NCBI RefSeq assembly: GCF_025602895.1 | Contig: NW_026516236.1 | Coordinates: forward strand, 62,001 to 126,000 | Source: Polychytrium aggregatum | Taxonomy: Eukaryota; Chytridiomycota; Chytridiomycetes; Polychytriales | Reading direction: 5' to 3' | DNA: 64,000 nt | In this document: positions 54,866 to 63,500 of the stretch, one piece after another | How the letters are laid out: each line of letters opens with the position of its first letter | Position numbering within the stretch: the stretch's first letter is position 1 | Position numbers and translations under genes: made by a program | Notes under the pieces: generated by a model | The model's database searches: none | Told to the model about the DNA's origin: nothing | Seen by the model: the letters and a program-made list of their open reading frames with translations, nothing else

Positions 54866-55446
54866 AGATGATCGCCGATGCGCTCACGGATGCGCAACAA
54901 GTGATGGCGAAGTACTACGACCGCCGACACCAGGATGTCTCCTTTGAAGTTGGAGACCTTGTCTACCTGGACGCCGACAACATCAAGGTCCCCGAAGCCC
55001 AGTCAAAGAAGTTGTTGCCCAAGTACCGAGGACCGTTTAAGATAGCGGCCCGACCCAGTCCCCTCAACTACCTGTTGGACTTGCCACCTGGAAGCAAGCT
55101 CCATCCTGTCTTCCATGTGTCCAAGCTGCGTCGCCACACGACCCGCAGTCCAGCACAGTTCCCCGACGCCGACGAAGGTGTCCCGGACGACGCACCACTG
55201 GAAGACGACCTCGGACAATACTATACTCAAGAATATGAAGTCGAAAGGATCGTGAGGCACAAGAAAGTGGCTGATGGGTCACTTCGGTTTTATGTCAAGT
55301 GGGTTGGTTACCCACACTCGGGCAACACATGGCAAACACTGGAGGACTTGTCCCATGCACCCGAGGAGCTGAGTAAATACGGTAAACACCTCGAGGAGCC
55401 CCAAATAAAGAGCACACGCAGGGCTCCTCGCAGGAAGCCTTCGTAA
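54866..55446 (+). pseudogene. pol: G3 pol, C-terminal end with chromodomain
   Basis: Resumes [19 protein letters not shown], then the GPF region and the chromodomain ([30 protein letters not shown]), stop TAA at 55444-55446. Confidence 0.92.
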
Positions 55447-55455
55447 GTGTGGGAG

Positions 55456-55765
55456 TGTAGGAGATGGTATCTCCGACGCTGTGCTGCGCGTACTGCGCGT
55501 ACTGCGCGGCGCAGTGGGTCGTGACCTGTGCTGCGCTTTGCGTTTTCACGCACCGCAGGCAGGCCACCGCAGGGTATACCTGCGGGTTGCCCCCGTTCCC
55601 CCCGTTTGTCTGGAGTTCGGTTTTATCGTGAATAAACGTAAGTGCTTCCCCGAGCTCACCCGTCCGCTAGAGTAGCCTAGCACCGCCCTGTTCTGCCCTG
55701 TCCTGTCTTGTCTTGTACCCCCTCCCTCCCCGTCTTGCCCCAACGTCCCAGTAGTGGACGTTACA
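55456..55765 (+). repeat. 3' LTR of G3 (310 bp)
   Basis: Partner of 39562-39871. Confidence 0.94.
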
Positions 55766-55770
55766 GAATG

Positions 55771-55920
55771 GATGAGGTGAGTACTTGACGAGGTTGGGAT
55801 TTCTTTATGAGGTCTTGTGCTTGATTTTTCATGAGGTTCTAGTTCTGTTTGGGGTTGGCGACAACTCGCCGGGGTGCTCAATGGTGAGGGGCCCCAGGAG
55901 TTGTCGCATGGGCGTTTCCC
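55771..55920 (-). pseudogene. pol: Element I pol, 5' end (linker)
   Basis: In the -1 frame after the slip site it reads RPCDNSWGPSPLSTPASCRQ and continues to HLIHS, joining LKTSSHDLHVV at 39555 once G3 is removed. LSTPASCR parallels LKDPASCR in H pol. Confidence 0.8.
55914..55920 (-). promoter_or_regulatory. -1 frameshift site GGGAAAC, element I
   Basis: Minus-strand codons GAC CAG GGA AAC GCC; same phase as elsewhere. Confidence 0.72.
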
Positions 55921-56901
55921 TGGTCGAAGGAAGTGGCTCTGTCGACGGTGGTTCTCACGTGGTTGATGGTACTTGTCTTGACAGGGCAATCACGGGACAT
56001 GTGCCCGAGTTGACGACAACGGTAGCAACCGTTGTTGCGACGGAGGTACTCTCTCTGCTTCTCAGAGAGCTTTCCCAGGGGACGGGAGTTGACGTTGTCA
56101 ATCTCCATGGCGTCGGGGTCCCTGGGAGGGGGCGTGGGAGATGGTGCACGGAAGTGGTTGTTGACCCTGGGAGGAGGGTTGTTGCGGAATATAAACTTCT
56201 CCCTTTGCTGAGGGCGAGGTGGAGGAGCGTAGGGGCTTGACTGGTACATGATCGAGTCGTAACGCTCGGCGTAAGCCATGGCGTCCTCGAGAGTCAAGTC
56301 CCCGTCAGAGAGCTTCCACTCCACCTCGGCCCTGACCTTGGGCTTGAGCTTGGAGAGTTACCTGTGGACCAGGTCCTCGGTGTTCGGGGAGAGCTGAGGA
56401 AGGTTCAGCAACAGGTTGCGGAACTTGGAGTTGAAGGCTTCGACAGACCCGGTCTGTCTGAGGTTGTCGAGTTCGTCCAGGAGGCGCCTGGTGGCCGTCA
56501 CTGGAACGAAGTTCTCACGGATGAGACTCGTGAGAATCTCGGGGGTCATGTTGGCTGCCTCCCCGGGGTACCTCTGGGCGTAGAGGCGCCACCAGGACTT
56601 GGCGGTGCCACGGAGGTTCATGGTGATGTTGCGGACGGCAACGTCATCGTCGAGCTGGTAGTAGTCGATGTACTCGTTCATCGAGAGGATGAACTCCTCG
56701 ACTACTCCAGCCTTCCGAACACCGGTGAAGGGTTCGGGGAGTGGGATCTTGGGCCTCACTGAGAAGGCAGGGGCAGGGCAGGGGCGATGGCGCTGGGTGC
56801 GGCAGCGCTCATTCTGATTCGGAGGGCAGTGAGGGCCGAGGCCTGCTCATCCAAGGAGAGCTGCCCGAAGGCACGGATGAGGTCGTCGGAGTTCTTAATG
56901 T

Positions 56902-56913
56902 CCGATGCTACCA
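56902..56913 (-). promoter_or_regulatory. tRNA primer-binding site of element I
   Basis: Minus-strand TGGTAGCATCGG abutting the LTR. Confidence 0.8.
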
Positions 56914-57187
56914 TGTTAGGGTCTGGGACTGGGAAGGACGGGGTCGTGGAGCGAGGAACGGGGTCGTGGAGACTGGGCAAGAAGCTTGGGAGAGGTTCAC
57001 TCGCCTGGGAAGGGCCGGGCGAGGGAAGTGGTTTATTTATCTGGTTTCTCATGGTACATGACTGTGGGAACAATAAACGGGACTGGACAGACGCGCTCGT
57101 GTACCCCAAACGCGGGCAGGCATGCTGGATCGGGAAGCGTGTCACACCTGGTTCCAGCCGTGGGAAAGTGCGGTTTGAACCCTGACA
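56914..57187 (-). repeat. 5' LTR of element I (274 bp)
   Basis: Minus-strand start TGTCAGGGTTC, end GACCCTAACA, with AGATAAATAAACC as a TATA-like box. Not alignable by eye to the H LTR beyond TGTCA and the TATA region. Right flank ggtcc; the partner duplication is lost. Confidence 0.75.
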
Positions 57188-57250
57188 GGTCCAGTAAGAC
57201 GAGTCTTCCTTTTATATCGCCTCCCCACTCGTCCTGATCGCCTCTCTGTC
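57188..57250 (+). repeat. Remnant of an A-like LTR (R/U5 part)
   Basis: GTCCAGTAAGACGAGTCTTC resembles GCCCAGCAAGACGAGTCTTC in the element A LTR, including the whole self-primer segment AAGACGAGTCT. Upstream LTR sequence is absent. The end of similarity is not clear by eye. Confidence 0.45.
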
Positions 57251-57797
57251 TGAAATTTCGTTCGTCCCCGCATCATAGGTTTCACCCCGCCTGTCGATGC
57301 TTGTCGTTGCCGGTCATTCTCGACATCTCGGAAGTCACGTTTGCCAAGGCAACGTCCCCAGCCCCGCTCAAATTATCTGTTGGCCATACGTATCTCCAGT
57401 CTTGATTCCGCCAACATTTTCAGAGTGCGGGCAAGATCGAAAGCATCGAAAAAGAGACAATGGTCGTCCAATTGTTTAATCGAATATACCCCTCAAGTCC
57501 TTCTCCCTCTCAATATGGCAATTCTCTCGATCTCCCTTTGACACGCCATCTCTAGCCTCTGATCCAAGGTCCCCGCTTGTTTCCAGCAAACTCTGCTCCT
57601 CCATGTTCGACTTTGAGTTTCCATGTCTCTGGTCGATTTGGAATACTACGCGGTTTGGCAGCCGCATTCCTTTGGTTCTTGGTAGAGAATATGAAAACAT
57701 TCCATAGATCACTTTAGCATTCCTTCATTCTCTTGTCGTTTCTTGGACTTTGCCGATCAGCTTTGATAACCACACGATTTACTCGAGATGATTATAC
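57251..57797. other. Host intergenic stretch
   Basis: No long reading frame, RNA gene or repeat recognised. Base composition is clearly less GC-rich than the transposons, marking the change to host sequence. It lies downstream of the minus-strand gene ending at 57798 and may hold its 3' UTR. Confidence 0.5.
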
Positions 57798-60617
57798 TCA
57801 CCCCATCGACAGTAGAGGACTTTTCAGGTATTCCCTTGTGGTCGAGATACTATGTCGCTTTGGCTCCTCTTCAAATACTTCCGACCCATACACATGCCTG
57901 CTCCCTTTCAGCCATTTATCAAAGGAGAAACTGATTCCTCCTCGGCTTTGATAATCTGAATCGATGGCAGGTGCTAAATGATATTCCTTAGACGGCTTGT
58001 TCTGTTTCTCAATCGGCTGATGCTCTGAAGAGAAATCCTGATTGGGCGATATCGCTTCGCCTAGTGACTTCGATTGATCTAAAGAGCTCTCAACCAAAAT
58101 TGTTGGCTTGGACTTCCTCGAAGCATTGGACCCTTTGATCCCACCATCGATCTGCTTGGTATCAGCGAGATTCAATGCTCGAGATGGGCTTTCGAGACTT
58201 TGATTCCTGGTCTCCTCGGCTGCGCTATCTCGCGGACTTTTTGCTTTGACATATTGACTCACAATGTTCACCGATAACGGCACCATTGACCCTAACGGAG
58301 TTGATTGCGAGTTCTTGCTGTTTTCCTTGTTCCCATTCATTTGGATAGACATTCGATCTGGAACCTTGAGAGGCTCAATGCTAATCTCGTCTGAGCCACT
58401 TGATTTATCCTTCACGATGCTTTTCTCATTCGTCGTGTCGGTGACCCAGCTGGAGCTGTGATTCAATTCACCTGATGGAGAGTCCGGAGAACGCGGATTT
58501 GGCTCGGATCTTCGCCTGATATTAAATGGATTCGATGTCATGCTCTGGACCTCATATGCGCCTTCTGGTGTTGTGGATGATCGCAAACCTTGAGACTGAG
58601 CCATATCCCTACTCGGTGGGTGGTTCGAAGGTCGATTTGATTGGGCTTGTTTGGACACTTTTGAAGTATAATTGTACAAATGTACATCTAGTTTTGGACA
58701 CACACCGATATTCGGAATGTCTTTGTTCGAATGTGTTGAACAAACTTCGAACGATCTCATTTTTGTTTCCGAGCCTAGCTCTCGGTCTGTCCTCATCTTT
58801 GTTGACGCAATACATTGCTTCACTTCCTTGAAATTCAATCCAAGAATATTCAGCTCATTTTCAATGATATTTACTAGCTTGGATGCATATTCCAAAATAT
58901 GTCGGGGCTTGGTTGGGATGCTACCAAGCGATTGTAGCGTGTCGATATCGCTCCCAGTAACACGTTGCATCTCCATTGCAAGCTTCCTCATCCTTGTCAC
59001 TTGATCTCGGATGGAAAATCCTTCGTCGGCGTCGCGGCTGGAATACTTGTCATCACACTCTGTTTGAGTAGCGCTGTGGCGCCTCAAAGTAATCGGCTTG
59101 GACACTCCGCCGAAGCCAAGTTTCGTCTGAACTCCGGGTACCAGATCTGCAGGCAGACTTTCTGCGAAGGACTCGCTCGATCGTGAAGTTGAGTCCAATT
59201 GGCTATGAGCTGTGGCAGATTTGTTCTTGTCGGGTATATAGCAAATTCCATCCATTTTCAAGCGCCTGATGTCCCTTATTTTCCGAGCTAGCTGCGTAGA
59301 TAGAAAGTCGACAGTGTGTCTCATCGCCTGAAACTCGGAATTACATCCCACACATCTCTGTGATTGCAGAGCATGCAATGTATGGGATATTTGTTTCATT
59401 GTTTCTGCGATATCGCCAATCACAGCTTGTTCGGAATAAACTGCCTTGGCATTTCTCTTGATGCCTTCAATGGTTGGACTCAATGCTGGAGGCGTGCGGT
59501 ATGGCCGTGAGTCCGAATTTGCTTCGTGCTCATTGAGAGCACTTTCGGAATGTCCGTTTTGGAATTCTCGGCTTTTCATCAACAGTTTTTTGGCTATGGC
59601 TTTGTAGTTGGAGCATTTTTGTTTCATTTTCATTAGCTCTGTGGAGGACTCATCGATGCGCTGCTGAAATTTGGATAATTGCGAATTTTTAATTTCCACG
59701 TCTCTTTGAAGTTCACGAAGGGTTTGGCGTGCAATTGATTTGGTGCTGTCGATCAAGTTTTCGCTTTTACCGCCGCGATTCTGATGGCATCCCGGGTGGA
59801 TACAGCAGCACACGTGCCCATGATGGGTCAATGTACGATCTGTGCCAGAGTTGCGGACCGGGCAGTCCTCCTTTGAATCGTAAACCCCGAGGTGAACAGT
59901 TTCAGCAACTGTTTTGGACTTGGCGCCCAACGAGCCTTGCAAACTTGGCTGACGCGGAGAGATATTGCCCAACGGACTGCTCGCCACAGCGTCAGCAATC
60001 TGAGAGGAATGACATATTTTGAGTAGCTGTGCGAGACTTTCGAGTTTATCGAGGAGTCGGGTCTTTAGATCGGAACCATCTAAGTTAGAGGGATCTGAAC
60101 AATTGAGCATGCTGCTTTCGTGTGAGCTAGGGTTCATGTGGATTTCGGTACAGCCTTTGGGGTAGACTTGCTTGAGCGCTCCAGGTATATGCCTTTCACT
60201 TAAGGACAGTTCTGATAAACCGCTTCTCGAATCCGTTCTCCCAGCGTCTAGTGTTGCATCCCGAACGGAAGTTGTTTAGCTGGACAGAGACCAAAAAAAA
60301 CCCCCCCCCGCGTTTCGAAGAACAATAATACCTCTGGAAACAATGCCTTGGGAACATGAGATTGGTCCCACGTCATTCGCGGGTGGATCGGACACAATGC
60401 CCAGCCGAATCTTCGCGTCGGTGACTCGAGAATCGAGAGTATAGCATTCGCCTCTGCCAGATTGTATGTCCCCATAGTCCGCTAAATTTTCGTCGCCAGA
60501 TAGCATACTTAGCATCTTGATGAACGAAGAGACCTCTATTTCCTTTCCGCGTGGCTCCATACTCTTCACAATCCATCGACGACATGGATGACCCAGGTGA
60601 TGGCATTTGCGCCGCTC
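57798..60617 (-). CDS. Host gene of unknown function, long coiled-coil and disordered protein (two exons resolved)
   Basis: Exon 60332-60617 and exon 57798-60247 join across an 84-nt intron (60248-60331) with GTATTA..CACTAG borders and a GCTAAAC branch-like sequence; the frame is kept (CSQGIVSR/DAGRTDSRSG). Within the large exon a Cys/His cluster (HGHVCCCIHPGCH) precedes a probable coiled coil (LRELQRDVEIKNSQLSKFQQ). A second helical part (MKQISHTLHALQSQRCVGC) and a Ser/Pro/Asn-rich, probably disordered C-terminal half follow, ending SPLLSMG. I do not recognise the family. The start is not in these exons: the upstream frame enters through an intron, so further exons lie to the right. Confidence 0.65.
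60248..60331 (-). other. Intron with G9/T8 homopolymer tract
   Basis: 84 nt, GT..AG, containing a run of nine G followed by eight T on the minus strand and GCTAAAC about 35 nt before the acceptor. Inferred from frame continuity; not proven. Confidence 0.6.
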
Positions 60618-60673
60618 CTGCAATTTACACGATTTGTTCAAAACTTAACAACACGTCACATACACATAAGCAC

Positions 60674-60895
60674 TGACGAGTTCATTGAAGAGCTTATTGC
60701 TTGGACAAGGCCTGCGATTGATTCACTGAAGCAGGAAGGATTGTCTACAAGCGATTCTGGATCGCCAATTTGCTGCAGTTGCAGCTCCCAACTCGTGCCT
60801 TGACTTTTTCTTTCCGAACTAATATCGAACGGTGACATTTCACGCGCAAAGACTTCGTCAGAAAGCAGGTCAGAACATTTGAGCGATTCGGCCAT
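60674..60895 (-). CDS. Possible 5' exon of the same host gene
   Basis: An open stretch with protein-like composition (MAESLKCSDLLSDEVFARE, then SIAGLVQAISSSMNSS) ends at a weak donor GTGCTT. That donor would join in frame to the exon starting at 60617 through TTGCAG (intron 60618-60673). A stronger donor, GTATGT at 60663, gives an immediate stop. The ATG at 60895 is a guess; the frame is open up to about 60980. Confidence 0.35.
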
Positions 60896-61136
60896 ATTGA
60901 GCGATGAGCATCCAAGGCGGTCCAATGCCAGTCGACAGAGCAAATCGCATTCTCCAAGGGAACGCGACAATTGCTCCTTTCCCGATGGTGATCAGCCTGG
61001 CCTGCCTTCCCGCCAAAATCAAACGGGTTATCCCCCGTTTTGAGCTATGACTGTAGCATTTTTCTGGAACTTGAATACACACACCCGCTCATTGCAATCA
61101 TGGCCAAGCACTGCGAGTCAGCGCTTGCATTCAGTA

Positions 61137-62020
61137 GCCAGATGGACCCACAAATGGGCCACTTGTGCGATGCGATTCTGGATCTGAATCAAGAACGCTT
61201 CTGCGAGCAGTAGCGCCTGTCCAAAATGCGCTGGCTTTGAAGAGATTCACTCTTGCCCAAGGGCAGAACCAGTGATCGTCGCTATTTTCTCGCCAGATGG
61301 CTCCCCGCAAGCGAAAGACACCCGCCAGGCGACCAAGTGGATCCAGAGCACCCACAAGATCCTTGGTCTGCAGCAATGGATGAGCACCACACCAAGTCCC
61401 AAGATCCCCGGGGTGGCTTCCTTCTTGCGATACATTCGCCATGTGTTCGATGGAGACATGCTGGAGAAACAGCTGTACTTCAGCCTGACCCGGCGACGGC
61501 GGTTCAAGCGACTCGATCTCTACGGCAAACGACAGCGCACTGTCCACGAGATGTGCAAGCGAGTCATTGACCAGGCACCAAGGGAGACCGAAGTGGTGAT
61601 TGCCTTTGAGAATGCATCCTGGAAACAGGGGAAGGGATACGCATCCAGTCCCAGGAGACTCAGGTTCGTCAAATACTTTGAGCAGTTCCACCATCACCAG
61701 AGACGACCACCAGACCGATCCGTCTCCAAGATCCATGTGTGCTCGGTGAACGAGTTCAACACATCCCAGGTGTGCTCACACTGCCGGGAAGCCAAGCGAC
61801 TCGAGAAGGTTGAGCATCTTGATATCGATACACCATGGAGTTGTCCAGAGGGTCGAGTGGATACACCGCACAAAGAAATTGCCAACCAGGATGGGAAACA
61901 ATCGCATGGCTTGCTCACTGGAACGTACGGATCAGCTGGCCTCAGGCCTCCGAAGCCAGAGAGAAGGGCCTGGCACGTTTCTTGTGAATATACTGTATTC
62001 AACCCATTTTGTGGCTAAGT
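61137..62020 (+). pseudogene. Fanzor-like (TnpB-related) RNA-guided nuclease remnant
   Basis: The main frame is 61272-62018. It contains AFENASWKQGKGYASSP, similar to the Fanzor RuvC-II region (GNASF..KG...P pattern), and VNEFNTSQVCSHC, which matches the conserved Fanzor/IS607-TnpB block around the shifted catalytic Glu (DEFRTSKxCSxC) and first zinc-finger cysteines. Upstream at 61137 another frame reads MDPQMGHLCDAILD, resembling the RuvC-I DPG motif, then meets TAG (61212-61214) and changes frame. Downstream the second Cys pair and RuvC-III region are scrambled over two frames (ending GPGTFLVNILYSTHF). N-terminal REC/WED domains are not seen. Family assignment is by motif recall only. Confidence 0.5.
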
Positions 62021-62193
62021 CCTTGTGACTGGCTTGTGCGCCAAATCGTTGAGAGGGATTGGTGAGGATCGCCACTTTGTCTTCGGCGTGTCCAGAGGCA
62101 AGTTATCCTGAGCTTCTCTGCATGTCCGGCGTGGTATGCGGCATGCACGCTAAGCTAACCCACAGCATGGGGGCTATGGTATTTTGGATCACT

Positions 62194-62890
62194 TCAAGCT
62201 ATAAGTGGGCCGTGGTTGAGCTCGTCGAGAATGCATCCGACCGTTGCAGTCTGGTACCGGGCATACTCCAGACATTTCTGCGCCAGTCGCCCGATATGCT
62301 CGTTCATGATGCGATCCCAACTCTCGGTGTGTGCGGTAAAGTCTTGTCGGAGCTGCTGAGATACCGTCTTGAGCGAATCACGAGCCTCGGCTTCGATTTT
62401 CTTGGCCTATTGGTGCCCGAAGGAACGAAGGGAGTAGTATTGGCCATCGAAGATTCAAGATCTGGACATTCCGTTCTCGGCGCATCGTCAATCGACTCTG
62501 TATTGGCCATTCTAGACTCTTGAAGGCTGTTCTCGGCTCGTGTCATGCTTACCTCCGATAGTTCAGACAGAGCCATATCGACTTTCTCAGCCCGTATACT
62601 TGTGGAGGACTTGAGCTTCTCCATGGCCAGAATCTTCTTCTGGGTGATTTTGCAGCACATTTCGTAGGCTCCAAGTACCTGCATGCGATGGCTCAAAACA
62701 GACTGCCAAAGTCCTATCAGACATGGGTGGTATATAAGCTGCTGCAGTTTCCACCCGCTCTGAAAACACGCCCTTGGGTTTGATCAGTCTTTGTCTACTC
62801 AAACCAGCTGTTATTTCACTTACGTTGACTGCCTGTGCTTTTCGTTGATAGTACAGCCAGGTCTCGCCGTGCTGTCGATAAAACTCGCAC

Positions 62891-62947
<57 letters not shown>

Positions 62948-63500
62948 CGATGACGGCGACGACAGTGGTGGTGGTGGTGGTGGTGGTGGCTCGTTGAGTA
63001 TTCGATGAACGGCCATCGTCTAGTCGTTAGGCCCCTCCCACCCGCGGAGAGCTCGACACTCAGCTCCCAAGATGTCTTTAATCCACAAGGTTCCATAGGC
63101 GTTCTAACAAGCTCCAATCAGTAGAGGACACACCATATTTGCCTCAACATCATCTGCTTTTTGGAGCATCTTCGCAATCTTCCAAAGGGATCTGTTGTTG
63201 TTGTTGTTGTATTAGGGCAAGATACAAGGTCAGGACGGGATAGAGCGCTTGTTCGATGAACTCTTCTAGGTAGCTGCTCAAAAGATAGATGAGGCGCTCG
63301 AAACTCACCCCGGTAACCGATCACTGGCTGTTTCCATGAATTGACCGAGCTTTGTTCCAAAATCCATTGATAGTCGACCATTCTCTGGGAAATGGCTGTG
63401 CGTGAGCCCATTTGGACAAGTTTTATCGTCGAAAGTGTTCGCACCACTGTTTTCTCGTTTTGCATTTGCAAAATTCCCCTGGCACTTTCATTTCGCCACT
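62194..63500 (-). CDS. Multi-exon gene resembling a PX-BAR sorting nexin, 3' part
   Basis: Minus-strand exons 63309-~63390 (5' limit uncertain), 63226-63273, 63134-63191, 62824-62889, 62553-62678 and 62194-62406 join in one frame through introns of 35, 34, 244, 145 and 146 nt with GTGAGT, GTATCT, GTGTGT, GTAAGT and GTAAGC donors and AG acceptors. The chain reads DRLPGYLEEFIEQAL and SLWKIAKMLQKADD, then HGETWLYYQRKAQAVN, AYEMCCKITQKKIL, AEARDSLKTVSQQL and SWDRIMNEHIGRLAQKCLEY, stop at 62194-62196. The first part is like the helical end of a PX domain and the rest like a BAR coiled coil, which in sorting nexins bind phosphoinositides and curved membranes. Family naming is tentative; frame continuity over five introns is the main support for a real gene. 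Confidence 0.45.
62891..62947. repeat. Trinucleotide microsatellite (TGA)n
   Basis: About 19 uninterrupted copies of TGA/GAT on the plus strand. Confidence 0.95.
62965..62989. repeat. Trinucleotide microsatellite (GTG)n
   Basis: About eight copies of GTG, 17 bp from the TGA array. Confidence 0.9.
63192..63210. repeat. Short (TGT)n repeat
   Basis: Six copies of TTG/TGT, at the acceptor end of a predicted 34-nt intron on the minus strand. Confidence 0.85.

Larger units (their letters stand above)
39562..55765 (+). mobile_element. Element G3: G-family element split by H4 (which contains H3)
   Basis: Bounded by 310-bp LTRs (39562-39871, 55456-55765) with duplications gaatg (39557-39561, 55766-55770). 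Both LTRs share an extra T (GTGCTTCCCC) against G1 and G2, so G3 belongs to a slightly different lineage. Pol has a one-base deletion and is interrupted by H4. Confidence 0.94.
55878..56914 (-). pseudogene. gag: Element I gag, broken
   Basis: Starts MVASDIKNSDDLIRAFGQLSL with the ATG at the LTR/PBS junction, as in H. A frameshift near 56757 separates it from RPKIPLPEPFTGVRKAG. A TAA at 56355-56357 (H has a Tyr codon there) then stops the capsid region. After it the frame continues with EWKLSDGDLTLEDAMAYAER and the knuckle CYRCRQLGHMSRDCP. Two independent lesions mean no gag is made. Confidence 0.87.
35931..57187 (-). mobile_element. Element I: H-related element, chimeric at its 3' end, split by G3
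   Basis: Internal sequence lies at 35931-39561 (polypurine tract and most of pol) and 55766-56913 (pol start, gag, primer-binding site), with a 274-bp 5' LTR at 56914-57187. G3 separates the halves at gaatg. Its 5' LTR is unlike the H-type LTR at its 3' end, so the element is a recombinant. Gag is broken, so it is dead. Confidence 0.85.
62890..63133 (-). other. Intron containing microsatellites
   Basis: The minus-strand intron begins GTGTGTCC at 63133 and ends in (CAT)n CAG at 62890, so the trinucleotide array itself forms the acceptor side. Confidence 0.5.

Noticed and set aside
61131-61736. Minus-strand open frame of 201 codons opposite the Fanzor-like region
   Set aside because: No motifs; the plus strand carries conserved nuclease motifs, so this is its shadow.
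62816-63016. Polyhistidine or polyserine proteins over the trinucleotide arrays
   Set aside because: They are translations of a (TGA)n/(GTG)n microsatellite that sits in a predicted intron; no coding support.
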